From Petrolisthes cinctipes (lineage: Eukaryota; Arthropoda; Malacostraca; Decapoda; Porcellanidae), in NCBI GenBank assembly GCA_033782935.1, contig JAWQEG010001420.1, positions 248,001 through 312,000 of the forward strand: DNA of 64,000 nt, given 5' to 3'. The position numbers were made by a program, and so were the translations under genes. Under the pieces are notes generated by a model. That model saw nothing but the letters and a program-made list of their open reading frames with translations. It ran no database searches and had not been told where the DNA came from. How positions within the stretch are numbered: position 1 is the stretch's first letter; the number at the start of each line of letters is the position of its first letter. This document shows, piece by piece, positions 9,145 to 24,224 of this stretch.

Positions 9145-12100
9145 CATGCACATATCGACTTTGGGTACCAAAAATATCAATTTTTAGTATGTTTTGGGCC
9201 AATATTTTGAAAATATTCTAGCACTGAGTATGCATGTACAGATCGCTTCTGGGACCCAAAAATATTGAATTTTGGGGTGTTCTGAGCCTGAATTTGGGTT
9301 ATAAACGGGTACAAAAGATGTATTCACATATTGACTTTGGACACCTAAAATATCGATTTTTATCATATTTTAAGCCTATATTTTGAAAATATTCTAGCAC
9401 TGAGTAGACATGTACAGATCGCTTCGGGGACCCAAAAATATTGAATTTTTGGGTGTTTTGAGCCTGCATTTGAGATATAAACGGGTACAAAAGATGTATG
9501 GACATATCGACTTTGGACAACTAAAATATGGATTTTTAGCTTGTTTTAAGCCTATATTTTGAAAATGTTCTAGCACTGAGTATGCATGTACAGATTGCTT
9601 CTGGGACCCAAAAATATTGAATTTTGGGGTGTTCTGAGCCTGAATTTGGGATATAAACGGACACAAAAGATGTATGCACATATCGACTTTGGACACCTAA
9701 AATATCGATTTTTATCATATTTTAGGCCTATATTTTGAAAATATTATAGCACTGAGTAGACAGGTACAGATCGCTTCGCGGACCCAAAAATATTGAATTT
9801 TTGGGTGTTTTGAGCCTGCATTTGAGATATAAACGGGTACTGATGATGCATGCACATATCGACTTATTGCACCTAAAATATCGATTTTGAGCATGTTTTG
9901 GGTCTGTATCTTGAAAACATTCTAAGAAGGAGTAGGCATGTACAGATCGCTTCTGGGACGCAAAAATGTCTAATTTTCGGGTGTTTTGAGTCTGAATTTG
10001 AGATATAAACGGGTACAGAAGATGCAAGCACATATCGACTTTGGGCACCCAAAATATCGATTTTTAGCATGTTTTGGGCCTATATTTTGAAAATACTCTA
10101 ACACGGAGTAGGCATGTACAGATCGCTTCTGGGACACAAAAATATCGAATTTTTGGGTGTTTTGAGCCTGAATTTGAGATATAAACTGGTACAGAAGATG
10201 CATGCACATATCGACATTTTGCACATAAAATATCGATTTTTAGCATGTTTTGGGCCTATATTTTGAAAATACTCTAACACGGAGTAGGCATGTACAGATC
10301 GCTTCTGGGACACAAAAATATCTAATTTTCGGGTGTTTTGAGCCTGAATTTGAGATATAAACGGGTACAGAAGATGCAAGCACATATCGACTTTGGGCAC
10401 CCAAAATATCGATTTTGAGCATGTTTTGGGCCTGTATTTTAAAAATACTCTAGCACGAAGTAGGCATGTACAGATCGCTTCTGGGACACAAAAATATCGA
10501 ATTTTCGGGTGTTTCGAGCCTGAATTTGATATATAAACGGGTACAGAAGATACATGCACATATCGACTTTGGGTACCAAAAATATCAATTTTTAGTATGT
10601 TTTGGGCCAATATTTTGAAAATATTCTAGCACTGAGTATGCATGTACAGATCGCTTCTGGGACCCAAAAATATTGAATTTTCGGGTGTTCTGAGCTTGAA
10701 TTTGGGATATAAACGGGTACAAAAGATGTATGCACATATTAACTTTGGACACCTAAAATATCGATTTTTATCATATTTTAGGCCTATATTTTGAAAATAT
10801 TCTAGCACTGAGTAGACATGTACAGATCGCTTCGGGGACCCAAAAATATTAAATTTTTGGGTGTTTTGAGCCTGCATTTGAGATATAAACGGGTACTGAA
10901 GATGCATGCACATAGCGACTTTTTGCACCTAAAATATCGATTTTGAGCATGCTTTGGGTCTGTATTTTGAAAACATTCTAGCTAAGAGTAGGCAAGTACA
11001 GATCGGTTCTGGGACCCAAGAATATCGAAATTATCGATTTTTAGCATGTTTTGAGCCTATATTTTGAAAAACATTCTAGAACTGAGTAGGCATGTACATA
11101 TCGCTTCTGGGACCCAAAAATATTGAATTTTCCGTTGTTTTGAGCGTGAATTTGAGATTTTAACGGGTACTTAAGATGCATGCAGATATCGACTTAATGC
11201 ACGTAAAATATCAATTTTGAGCATGTTTTGGGTCTGTATCTTGAAAACATTTTTGCAAGGAGTAGGCATGTACAGATCGCTTCTGGGACACAAAAATACC
11301 GAATTTTTGGGTGTTTTGAGCCTGAATTTGAGATATAAACGGGTACAGAACATGCATGCACATATCGACTTAAGACACTTAAGATATCGATTTTTAGCAT
11401 GTTTTGAGCCTATATTTTATAAACATTCTAGCACTGAGTAGGCATGTACAGATCGTTTCTGGGACCCAAAAACATCGAATTTTTGGGTGTTTTGAGCCTG
11501 AATTTGAGATATAAACGGGTACAGAAGATGCATACACATATTGGCTTTTTGCACCTAAAATATCGATTTTGAACATGTTTTGGGTCTGTATCTTTAAAAC
11601 ATTCTAAGAAGGAGTAGGCATGTACAGATCGCTTCTGGGACACAAAAATATCTAATTTTCGTGTGTTTTGAGTCTGAATTTGAGATATAAACGGGTACAG
11701 AAGATGCAAGCACATATCGACTTTGGGCACCCAAAATATCGATTTTTAGCATGTTTTGGGCCTATATTTTAAAAATACTCTAACACGGAGTAGGCATGTA
11801 CAGATCGCTTCTGGGACACAAAAATATCGAATTTTCGGGTGTTTTGAGCCTGAATTTGAGATATAAACGGGTACAGAAGATGCATGCACATATCGACTTT
11901 TTGCACCTAAAATATCGATTTGGAGCATGTTTTGGGTCTATATTTTGAAAACATTCTAGCAAAGAGTAGGCATGTACAGATTGCTTCTGGGACACAAAAA
12001 TATCTAATTTTCGGGTGTTTTGAGCCTGAATTTGAGATATAAACGGGTACAGAAGATACATGCACATATCGACTTTGGGAACCAAAAATATCAATTTTTA

Positions 12101-12640
12101 GTATGTTTTGGGCCAATATTTTGAAAATATTCTAGCACTGAGTATGCATGTACAACTCACTTCTTTGACCCAAAAATATTGAATTTTGGGGTGTTCTGAG
12201 CCTGAATTTGAGATATAAACGGGTACAAAAGATGTATGCACATATTGACTTTGGACACCTAAAATATCGATTTTTATCATATTTTAGGCCTATATTTTGA
12301 AAATATTCTAGCACTGAGTAGACATGTACAGATCGCTTCGGGGACCCAAAAATATTGAATTTTGGGGTGTTCTGAGCCTGAATTTGGGATATAAACGGGC
12401 ACAAAAGATGTATGCACATATCGACTTTGGACACCTAAAATATCGATTTTTTTCATATTTTAGGCCTATATTTTGAAAATATTCTAGCACTGAGTAGACA
12501 TGTACAGATCGCTTCGGGGACCCAAAAATATTGAATTTTTGGGTGTTTTGAGCCTGCATTTGAGATATAAACGGGTACTGAAGATGCATGCACAAATCGA
12601 CTTTTTGCACCTAAAATATCGATTTTGAGCATGTTTTGGG
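9145..12640 (+). repeat. Satellite array, compartment H, segment 2
   Basis: The 8-monomer HOR resumes and finishes at 9535; a second copy runs from 9536 to about 10930. A 97-bp short monomer follows (about 10990-11090; the joined sequence TCGAAATTATCGATTTTT lies at 11026-11043). Next comes a monomer near 11259-11290 that still has the 13 bp ATGTACAGATCGC. Those bases are missing from the equivalent monomers at about 28.2, 30.7, 36.4 and 40.4 kb, so this copy preserves the older state. Confidence 0.93.
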
Positions 12641-15600
12641 TGTGTATCTAGAAAACATTCTAACTAGGAGTAGGCATGTACAGATCGCTTCTATTAAACA
12701 AAAATACCGAATTTTCGGGTGTTTTGAGCCTGAATTTAAGATATAAACGAGTACAGAAGATGCATGCACATATCGACTTTGGACACTTAAAATATCGATT
12801 TTGAGCATGTTTTATGCCTATATTTTGAAAACATTCTAGCACTGAGTAGGCATGTACAGATCACTTCTGGGACACAAAAATATCGAATTTTCGGGTGTTT
12901 TGAGGTTGAATTAGGGATATAAACGGGTGCAGAAGATGCATACACACATATTGAGTTTGGGCACCTAAAATATCGATTTTCAGCATGTTTTGTGCCTGTA
13001 TCTGAGTAGGCATGTACAGATCGCTATTGGGACCCCAAAATATCGAATTTTCGGGTGTTTGAAGCCTGAATTTGAGATATAAACGGGTACAGAAGATGCA
13101 TGCATATATCGACTTTAGGGCACCTAAAATATCGATTTTCTGTATGTTTTGGGCCTGTATTTTGAAAATACTCTAACACGGAGTAGGCATGTACAGTTCG
13201 CTTCTGGGACCCCAAAATATCGAATTTTCGGGTGTTTTGGGCCTGAATTTGAGATATAAACAGGTACTGAAGATGCATGCACTTATCGACTTTAGGGCAC
13301 CTAAAATATATATTTTGAGCATGTTTTGGGCCTGTATCTTGAAAACATTCTAACTAGGAGTAGGCATGTACAGATCGCTTCTGGGACCCAAAAATATCAA
13401 ATTTTCGTGTGTTTTGGTCCTGAATTTGAGATATCTACTTCGGGCACTTAAAATATCGATTTTTAGCAAGTTTTGGGATTATATTTTGAGAATATTCTAG
13501 CACTAAGTAGGCATGCACAGATCACTTCTGGGACCCCACAATATCGAATTTTCGGGTGTTTTGAGCCTGAATTTGAGATATAAACGGGTACGGAAGATTC
13601 ATGCACATATCGACTTTAGACACTTAAAATATCGATTTTTAGCATGCTTTGAGCCTATATTTTGAAAACATTCTAGCACTGAGTAGGCATGTACAGAATG
13701 CTTCTGGGACACAACAATAGCGAATTTTCGTGGGTTTTGATGTTGAATTTGAGATATAAACGAGTGCAGAAGATGCTTACACATATTGACTTTGGACACT
13801 TAAAATATCGATTTTCAGCATGTTTTGGGCCTGTATCTGAGTAGGCATGTACAGACCGCTTCTGGGACTCCAAAATATCGAATTTTCGGGTGTTTGGAGT
13901 CTGGGTTTGAGATATAAACGGGTACAGAAGATGCATGCACATATCGACTTTTGGGCACCTAAAAGATCGATTTTCAGTATGTTTTGGGTATTTATTTTGA
14001 AAATACTCTAACACGGACTAGGCATGTATACATCGCTTCTGGGACCCCAAAATATCGAATTTTCGGGTGTTATGGGCCTGAACTTGAAATATCGACTTTG
14101 GGCACCTAAAATATCGATTTTTAGCTTGTTTTGGGCCTATATATTGAAAATATGTTAGCGCTAAGTAGGCATGTACAGATCACTTCTGGGACCCCAAAAT
14201 ATCGAATTTTCGGGTATTTTGAGCCTTAATTTGAGATATAAATGGGTACAGAAGATGCATGCACATATCGACTTTGGACACTTAAAATATCGATTTTTAG
14301 CATGTTTTGAGCCAATATTTTGAATACATTCTAGCACTAAGTAGGCATGTACAGATCGGTCTTGGGACCGAAAAACATCGAATTTTCGGGTGTTTTGAGG
14401 TTGAATTTGGGATATAAACGGGTGCAGAAGATGCATACACATATTGAACTTGGACACCTAAAATATCGATTTTCAGCATGTTTTGGGCGTGTATCTGAGT
14501 AGGCATGTACAGATCGCTTCTGGGACCCCAAAATATCGATTTTTCGGGTGTTTGGAGCCTGAATTTGAGATATAAACGGGTACAGATGATGATGCATGCA
14601 CATATCGACTTTTGGGCACCTAAAAGATCGATTTTCTGTATGTTTTGGGCCTCTATTTTGAAAATACTCTAACACGGAGTAGGCATGTACAGATCGCTTC
14701 TGGGACCCCATAATATCGACTTTAGTCTGTTTTGGGCCTGAATTTGAGATATCGACTTTGGGCACCTAAAATATCGATTTTCAGCATGTTTTGGGCCTAT
14801 AATTCTAAAATATTATAGCACTGAGTACGCATGTACAGATCGCTTCTGGGACACAAAAATATCGAATTTTCGGGTGTTTGGAGCCTGAATTTGATATATA
14901 AACGGGTACAGAAGATTCATGCACATATCGACTTTGGACACTTAAAATATCGATTTTGAGCATGTTTTGGGTCTGCATCATGAAAACATTCTAACTAGGA
15001 TTAGGCATGTACAGATCGCTTCTAGGACCCAAAATTGCCGAATTTTCGGATGTTTTGATCCTGAATTTGAGATATAAACGGGTACAGAAGATGCATGCAC
15101 ATATCGACTTTGGACACTTAAAATATCGATTTTTAGCATGTTTTGAGCCTATATTTTGAAAACATTCTAGCACTGAGTAGGCATGTACAGATCGCTTCTG
15201 GGACCCAAAAATATCGAATTTTCGGGAGTTTTGAGGTTGAATTTGGGATATAAACGGGTGCAGAAGATGCATGCACATATCGACTTTTGGGCACCTAAAA
15301 GATCGATTTTCTGTATGTTTTGGGCCTGTATTTTGAAAATACTCTAACACGGAGTAGGCATGTACAGATCGCTTCTGGGACCCAAAAATATCGAATTTTC
15401 GGGTGTTATGGGCCTGAACTTGAAATATCGACTTTGGGCACCTAAAATATCGATTTTTAGCTTGTTTTGGGCCTATATTTTGAAAATATGTTAGCGCTAA
15501 GTAGGCATGTACAGATCACTTCTGGGACCCCAAAATATCGAATTTTCGGGTATTTTGAGCCTTAATTTGAGATATAAATGGGTACAGAAGATGCATGCAC

Positions 15601-16860
15601 ATATCGACTTTGGACACTTAAAATATCGATTTTTAGCATGTTTTGAGCCTATATTTTGAAAACATTATAGCACTGAGTAGGCATGCACAGATCATTTCTG
15701 GTACCCCATAATATCGAATTTTCGGGTGTTTTGATCCTGAATTTGAGATATAAACGGGTACAGAAGATGCATGCACATATCGACTTTTAACATTTAAAAT
15801 ATCGATTTTTAGCATGTTTTGAGCCTTAATTTTGAAAACATTCTAACTAGGATTAGGCATGTACAGATCGCTTCTAGGACCCAAAAATGCCGAATTTTCA
15901 GGTGTTTTGATCCTGAATTTGAGATATAAACGGGTACAGAAGATGCATGCACATATCGACTTTGGACACTTATAATATCGATTTTTAGCATGTTTTGAGC
16001 CTATATTTTGAAAACATTCTAGCACTGAGTAGGCATGTACAGATCGCTTATGGTACCCAAAAATATCGAATTTTCGGATGTTTTGAGGTTGAATTTGAGA
16101 TATACACGGGTGCAGAAGATGCATACTCACATATTGAGTTTGGGCACCTAAAATATCGATTTTCAGCATGTTTTGTTCCTGTATCTGAGTAGGCATGTAC
16201 AGATCGCTTCTGGGACCCCAAAATATCGAATTTTCGGGTGTTTGGAGCCTGAATTTGATATATAAACGGGTACAGAAGATGCATACACATATCGACTTTT
16301 GGGCACCTAAAATATCGATTTTCTGTATGTTTTGGGCCTGTATTTTTAAAATACTCTAACACGGAGTATGCATGTACATATAGCTTCTGGGACCCAAAAA
16401 TATCGAATTTTTGGGTGTTTTGAGTCTGAATTTGAGATATAAACAGGTACTGAAGATGCATGCACATATCGACTTTTGGGCACCTAAAATATAGATTTTG
16501 AGCATGTTTTGGGTCTGTATCTTGAAAACATTCTAACTAGGACTAGGCATGTACAGATCGCTTCTAGGACCCAAATATACCGAATTTTCGAGTGTTTTGA
16601 GCCTGAATTTGAGATATAAACGGGTACAGAAGATGCATGCACATATCGACTTTGGACACTTAAAATATCGATTTTTAGCATGTTTTGAGCCTATATTTTG
16701 AAAACATTCTAGCACTGAGTAGGCATGTACATATAGCTTCTGGGACCCAAAAATATCGAATTTTCGGGTGTTTGGAGCCTGAATTTGAGATATAAACGGG
16801 TACAGAAGATGCATGCATGCAGTATGTTTTGGGCCTGTATTTTGAAAATACTCTAACACG
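12640..16860 (+). repeat. Satellite array, compartment C, copy 1 (mixed 176/158/147-bp monomers)
   Basis: This segment is marked by ATTCTAACTAGGAGTAGG monomers, CCCCAAAATATCGAATTTTC variants, 158-bp monomers (joins at about 13000, 13834, 14491, 16182) and 147-bp monomers (joins at about 13431, 14090, 14748, 15425). The order of variants at 14297-14770 recurs at 44477-44950 (offset 30,180 bp). That at 15360-15990 recurs at 46870-47500 (offset 31,510 bp). It ends with a 144-bp monomer (GATGCATGCATGCAGTATG, about 16810) directly before block P. Confidence 0.9.
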
Positions 16861-17700
16861 GAGTAGGCATGCACATATTGCTTCTGGGACACAAAAATAT
16901 CGAATTTTCGGGTATTTTGAGCCAGAATTTGAGATATAAACGGGTACAGAAGATGCATGCACATATTGACTTTGGGCACCCAAAAAACCGATTTTTAGCA
17001 TGTTTTGGACCTGTATCTTAAAAATGCTCTAACACGGAGTAGGCATGTACAGATCGCTTCTAGGACACATAAAATATTGAATTTTCGGGTGTTCTGAGCC
17101 TGAATTTTAGATTTATAATGGGTACAGAAGATGCATGCACATATCGACTTTGGGCACCCAAAATATCGATTTTTAGCATGTTTTGGGCCTGTATATTGAA
17201 AATATTCTAGCAATGAGTAGGCATGTACAGATCGCTTCTGGGACACAAAAATATCAAATTTTCGGGTGTTTTCAGTCTGAATTTGGGATATAAACGGGTA
17301 CAGAAGATGCATACACATATTGACTTTGGCAACCTAAAATATCGATTTTGAGCATGTTTTGGGTCTGTATCTTCAAAACATTCTAAGAAGGAGTAGGCAT
17401 GTAGAGATCGCTTCTGGAACACAAAAATATCTAATTTTCGGGTGTTTTGAGTCTGAATTTGAGATATAAACGGGTACAGAAGATGCAAGCACATATCGAC
17501 TTTGCACACACAAAATATCAATTTTTAGCATGTTTTGGGCCTATATTTTGAAAATACTCTAACACGGAGTAGGCATGTACAAATCGCTTGTGGGACACAA
17601 AAATATTTAATTTTTGGGTGTTCTAAGCCTGAATTTGGGATATAAACGGGTACAAAAGATGTATGGACATATCGACTTTGGACAACTAAAATATGGATTT
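16861..17700 (+). repeat. Satellite block P, copy 2
   Basis: Starts with the GCATGCACATATTGC monomer immediately after compartment C. Offset is 13,753 bp from copy 1 and 4,402 bp to copy 3. Confidence 0.85.
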
Positions 17701-19108
17701 TTAGCATGTTTTAAGCCTATATTTTGAAAATATTCTAGCACTGAGTATGCATGTACAGATTGCTTCTGGAAACCAAAAATATTGAATTTTGGGGTGTTCT
17801 GAGCCTGAATTTGGGATATAAACGGGCACAAAAGATGTATGCACATATCGACTTTGGACACCTAAAATATCGATTTTTATCATATTTTTGGCCTATATTT
17901 TGAAAATATTCTAGCACTGAGTAGACATGTACAGATCGCTTCGCGGACCCAAAAATATTGAATTTTAGGGTGTTTTGAGCCTGCATTTGAGATATAAACG
18001 GGTACTGAAGATGCATGCACATATCGACTTTTTGCACCTAAAATATCGATTTTGAGCATGTTTTGGGTCTGTATCTTGAAAACATTCTAAGAAGGAGTAG
18101 GCAGGTACAGATCGCTTCTGGGACGCAAAAATATCTAATTTTCGGGTGTTTTGAGTCTGAATTTGAGATATAAACGGGTACAGAAGATGCAAGCACATAT
18201 CGACTTTGGGCAACCAAAATATCGATTTTTAGCATGTTTTGGGCCTATATTTTGAAAATACTCTAGCACGGAGTAGGCATGTACAGATTGCTTCTGGGAC
18301 ACAAAAATATCGAATTTTCGGGTGTTTTGAGCATGAATTTGAGATATAAACGGGTACAGAAGATGCATGCACATATCGACATTTTGCACATAAAATATCG
18401 ATTTTTAGCATGTTTTGGGCCTATATTTTGAAAATACTCTAACACGGAGTAGGCATGTACAGATCGCTTCTGGGACACAAAAATATCTAATTTTCGGGTG
18501 TTTTGAGCCTGAATTTGAGATATAAACGGGTACAGAAGATGCAAGCACATATCGACTTTGGGCACCCAAAATATCGATTTTGAGCATGTTTTGGGCATGT
18601 AATTTAAAAATACTCTAGCACGAAGTAGGCATGTACAGATCGCTTCTGGGACACAAAAATATCGAATTTTCGGGTGTTTCGAGCCTGAATTTGATATATA
18701 AACGGGTACAGAAGGTACATGCACATATCGACTTTGGGTACCAAAAATATCAATTTTTAGTATGTTTTGGGCCAATATTTTGAAAATATTCTAGCACTGA
18801 GTATGCATGTACAGATCGCTTTTGGGACCCAAAAATATTGAATTTTCGGGTGTTCTGATCCTGAATTTGGGATATAAACGGGTACAAAAGATGTATTCAC
18901 ATATTGACTTTGGACACCTAAAATATCGATTTTTATCATATTTTAGGCCTATATTTTGAAAATATTCTAGCACTGAGTAGACATGTACAGATTGCTTCGG
19001 GGACCCAAAAATATTGAATATTTGGGTGTTTTGAGCCTGCATTTGAGATATAAACGGGTACAAAAGATGTATGGACATATCGACTTTGGACAACTAAAAT
19101 ATGGATTT
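17701..19108 (+). repeat. 8-monomer HOR (1,408 bp), reference copy with empty transposon site
   Basis: Eight 176-bp monomers, each closer to its counterpart one unit away than to its neighbours. Position 18716-18717 (TA in GAAGGTACATGCAC) corresponds to the transposon target at 4965-4966 (offset 13,751 bp) and is uninterrupted. Confidence 0.88.
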
Positions 19109-20340
19109 TTAGCATGTTTTAAGCCTATATTTTGAAAATGTTCTAGCACTGAGTATGCATGTACAGATTGCTTCTGGGACCCAAAAATATTGAATTTTGG
19201 GGTGTTCTGAGCCTGAATTTGGGATATAAACGGGCACAAAAGATGTATGTACATATCGACTTTGGACACCTAAAATATCGATTTTTATCATATTTTAGGC
19301 CTACATTTTGAAAATATTCTAGCACTGAGTAGACATGTACAGATCGCTTAGCGGACCCAAAAATATTGAATTTTTGGGTGTTTTGAGCCTGCATTTGAGA
19401 TATAAACGGGTACTGATGATGCATGCACATATCGACTTTTTGCACCTAAAATATCGATTTTGAGCATGTTTTGGGTCTGTATCTTGAAAACATTCTAAGA
19501 AGGAGTAGGCATGTACAGATCGCTTCTGGGACGCAAAAATATCTAATTTTCGGGTGTTTTGAGTCTGAATTTGAGATATAAACGGGTACAGAAGATGCAT
19601 TCACATATCGACATTTTGCACATAAAATATCGATTTTTAGCATGGATTGGGCCTATATTTTGAAAATACTCTAACACGGAGTAGGCATGTACAGATCGCT
19701 TCTGGGACACAAAAATATCTAATTTTCGGGTATTTTGAGCCTGAATTTGAGATATAAACGGGTACAGAAGATGCAAGCACATATCGACTTTGGGCACCCA
19801 AAATATCGATTTTGAGCATGTTTTGGGCCTGTATTATAAAAATACTCTATCACGAAGTAGGCATGTACAGATCGCTTCTGGGACACAAAAATATCGAATT
19901 TTCGGGTGTTTCGAGCCTGAATTTGATATATGAACGGGTACAAAAAGTACATCCACATATCGACTTTAGGTACCAAAAATATCAATTTTTAGTATGTTTT
20001 GGGACAATATTTTGAAAATATTCTAACACTGAGTATGCATTTACAGATCGCTTCTGGGACCCAAAAATATTGAATTTTGGGGTGTTCTGAGCCTGAATTT
20101 GCGATATAAACGGTTACAAAAGATGTATGCACATATTGACTTTGGACACCTAAAATATCGATTTTTATCATATTTTAGGCCTATATTTTGAAAATATTCT
20201 AGCACTGAGTAGACATGTACAGATTGCTTCGGGGACCCAAAAATATTGAATATTTGGGTGTTTTGAGCCTGCATTTGAGATATAAACGGGTACAAAAGAT
20301 GTATGGACATATCGACTTTGGACAACTAAAATATGGATTT
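19109..20340 (+). repeat. 7-monomer HOR variant (1,232 bp)
   Basis: A unit of the same family short of exactly one 176-bp monomer. The order of 18967-19290 repeats at 20199-20520 with offset 1,232 bp. Loss of one monomer by unequal exchange inside the 8-mer explains it. Confidence 0.78.
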
Positions 20341-21262
20341 TTAGCATGTTTTAAGCCTATATTTTGAAAATGTTCTAGCACTGAGTATGCATGTACAGAT
20401 TGCTTCTGGGACCCAAAAATATTGAATTTTGGGGTGTTCTGAGCCTGAATTTGGGATATAAACGGGCACAAAAGATGTATGTACATATCGACTTTGGACA
20501 CCTAAAATATCGATTTTTATCATATTTTAGGCCTACATTTTGAAAATATTCTAGCACTGAGTAGACATGTACAGATTGCTTCGGGGACCCAAAAATATTG
20601 AATATTTGGGTGTTTTGAGCCTGCATTTGAGATATAAACGGGTACAAAAGATGTATGGACATATCGACTTTGGACAACTAAAATATGGATTTTTAGCATG
20701 TTTTAAGCCTATATTTTGAAAATGTTCTAGCACTGAGTATGCATGTACAGATTGCTTCTGGGACCCAAAAATATCTAATTTTCGGGTGTTTGGAGCCTGA
20801 ATTTGAGATATAGACGGGTACAGAAGATGCAAGCACATATCGACTTTGGGCACCCAAAATATCGATTTTGAGCATGTTTTGGGCCTGTATTTTAAAAATA
20901 CTCTAGCACGAAGTAGGCATGTACAGATCGCTTCTGGGACACAAAAATATCGAATTTTCGGGTGTTTCGAGCCTGAATTTGATATATAAACGGGTACAGA
21001 AGGTACATGCACATATCAACTTTGGGTACCAAAAATATCAATTTTTAGTATGTTTTGGGCCAATATTTTGAAAATATTCTAGCACTGAGTATGCATGTAC
21101 AGATCGCTTCTGGGACCCAAAAATATTGAATTTTCGGGTGTTCTGAGCCTGAATTTGGGATATAATCGGGTACAAAAGATGTATGCACATATTGACTTTG
21201 GACACCTAAAATATCGATTTTTATCATATTTTAGGCCTATATTTTGAAAATATTCTAGCACT

Positions 21263-22102
21263 GAGTAGGCATGCACATATTGCTTCTGGGACACAAAAAT
21301 ATCGAATTTTCGGGTGTTTTGAGCCAGAATTTGTGATATAAACGGGTACAGAAGATGCATGCACATATCGACTTTTGGCACCCAAAAAACCGATTTTTAC
21401 CATGTTTTGGACCTGTATCTTAAAAATGCTCTAACACGGAGTAGGCATGTACAGATCGCTTCTAGGACACATAAAATATTGAATTTTCGGGTGTTCTGAG
21501 CCTGAATTTTAGATTTATAATGGGTACAGAAGATGCATGCACATATCGACTTTGGGCACCCAAAATCTCGATTTTTAGCATTTTTTGGGCCTATATTTTG
21601 AAAATATTCTAGCAATGAGTAGGCATGTACAGATCGCTTTTGGGACCCAAAAATATCAAATTTTCGGGTGTTTTCAGTCTGAATTTGGGATATAAACGGG
21701 TACAGAAGATGCATACACATATTGACTTTGGCAACCTAAAATATCGATTTTGAGCATGTTTTGGGTCTGTATCTTCAAAACATTCTAAGAAGGAGTAGGC
21801 ATGTAGAGATCGCTTCTGGAACACAAAAATATCTAATTTTCGGGTGTTTTGAGTCTTAATTTGAGATATAAACGGGTACAGAAGATGCAAGCACATATCG
21901 ACTTTGGGCACACAAAATATTAATTTTTAGCATGTTTTGGGCCTATATTTTGAAAATACTCTAACACGGAGTAGGCCTGTACAAATCGCTTCTGGGACCC
22001 AAAAATATTGAATTTTTGGGTGTTCTAAGCCTGAATTTGGGATATAAACGGGTACAAAAGATGTATGGACATATCGACTTTGGACAACTAAAATATGGAT
22101 TT
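21263..22102 (+). repeat. Satellite block P, copy 3
   Basis: Joined directly to a TTAGGCCTATATTTTG monomer of the HOR, with no 144-bp junction monomer, unlike copies 2, 4 and 5. Offset 4,402 bp from copy 2. Confidence 0.82.
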
Positions 22103-23510
22103 TTAGTATGTTTTAAGCCTATATTTTGAAAATATTCTAGCACTGAGTATGCATGTACAGATTGCTTCTGGGACCCAAAAATATTGAATTTTGGGGTGTT
22201 CTGAGCCTGAATTTGGGATATAAACGGGCACAAAAGATGTATGCACATATCGACTTTGGACACCTAAAATATCGATTTTTATCATATTTTAGGCCTATAT
22301 TTTGAAAATATTCTAGCACTGAGTAGACATGTACAGATCGCTTCGCGGACCCAAAAATATTGAATTTTTGGGTGTTTTGAGCCTGAATTTGAGATATAAA
22401 CGGGTACTGAAGATGCATGCACATATCGACTTTTTGCACCTAAAATATCGATTTTGAGCATGTTTTGGGTCTGTATCTTGAAAACATTCTAAGAAGGAGT
22501 AGGCATCTACAGATCGCTTCTGGGACGCAAAAATATCTAATTTTCGGGTGTTTTGAGTCTGAATTTGAGATATAAACGGGTACAGAAGATGCAAGCACAT
22601 ATCGACTTTGGGCAACCAAAATATCGATTTTTAGCATGTTTTGTGCCTATATTTTGAAAATGCTCTAACACGGAGTAGGCATGTACAGGTCGCTTCTGGG
22701 ACACAAAAATATCGAATTTTCGGGTGTTTTGAGCCTGAATTTGAGATATAAACGGGTACAGAAGATGCATGCACATATCGACATTTTGCACATAAAATAT
22801 CGATTTTTAGCATGTTTTGGGCCTATATTTTGAAAATACTCTAACACGGAGTAGGCATGTACAGATTGCTTTTGGGACACAAAAATATCTAATTTTCGGG
22901 TGTTTTGAGCCTGAATTTGAGATATAAACGGGTACAGAAGATGCAAGCACATATCGACTTTGGGCACCCAAAATATCGATTTTGAGCATGTTTTGGGCCT
23001 GTATTTTAAAAATACTCTAGCACGAAGTAGGCATGTACAGATCGCTTCTGGGACACAAAAATATCGAATTTTCGGGTGTTTCGAGCCTGAATTTGATATA
23101 TAAACGGGTACAGAAAGTACATGTACATATCGACTTTGGGTACCAAAAATATCAATTTTTAGTATGTTTTGGGACAATATTTTGAAAATATTCTAGCACT
23201 GAGTATGCATGTACAGATCGCTTCTGGGACCCAAAAATATTGAATTTTCGGGTGTTCTAAGCCTGAATTTGGGATATAAACGGTTACAAAAGATGTATGC
23301 ACATATTGACTTTGGACACCTAAAATATCGATTTTTATCATATTTTAGGCCTATATTTTGAAAATATTCTAGCACTGAGTAGACATGTACAGATCGCTTC
23401 GGGGACCCAAAAATATTGAATTTTTGGGGGTTTTGAGCCTGCATTTGAGATATAAACGGGTACAAAAGATGTATGGACATATCGACTTTGGACAACTAAA
23501 ATATGGATTT
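22103..23510 (+). repeat. 8-monomer HOR (1,408 bp)
   Basis: Follows block P copy 3. The next unit begins at 23511 with the same variant order (22440 matches 23848, 22137 matches 23545) and runs for only about 550 bp before the junction monomer at 24175. Confidence 0.82.
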
Positions 23511-24224
23511 TTAGCATGTTTTAAGCCTATATTTTGAAAATGTTCTAGCACTGAGTATGCATGTACAGATTGCTTCTGGGACCCAAAAATATTGAATTTT
23601 GGGGTGTTCTGAGCCTGAATTTGGGATATAAACGGGCACAAAAGATGTATGCACATATCGACTTTGGACACCTAAAATATTGATTTTTATCATATTTTAG
23701 GCCTATATTTTGAAAATATTCTAGCACTGAGTAGACAGGTACAGATCGCTTCGCGGACCCCAAAAAATTGAATTTTTTGGTGTTTTGAGCCTGCATTTGA
23801 GATATAAACGGGTACTGATGATGCATGCACATATCGACTTTTTGCACCTAAAATATCGATTTTGAGCATGTTTTGGGTCTGTATCTTGAAAACAATCTAA
23901 GAAGGAGTAGGCATGTACAGATCGCTTCTGGGACGCAAAAATATCTAATTTTCGGGTGTTTTGAGTCTGAATTTGAGATATAAACGGGTACAGAAGATAC
24001 AAGCACATATCGACTTTGGGCACCCAAAATATCGATTTTTAGCATGTTTTGGGCCTATATTTTGAAAATACTCTAACACGGAGTAGGCATGTACAGATCG
24101 CTTCTGGGACACAAAAATATCTAATTTTCGGGTGTTTTGAGCCTGAATTTGAGATATAAACGGGTACAGAAGATGCATGCATGCAGTATGTTTTGGGCCT
24201 GTATTTTGAAAATACTCTAACACG

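Noticed and set aside
13431..15430. Inverted monomers or orientation switches
   Set aside because: All landmark motifs read in the same direction across the window; irregular spacing comes from deletions, not inversions.
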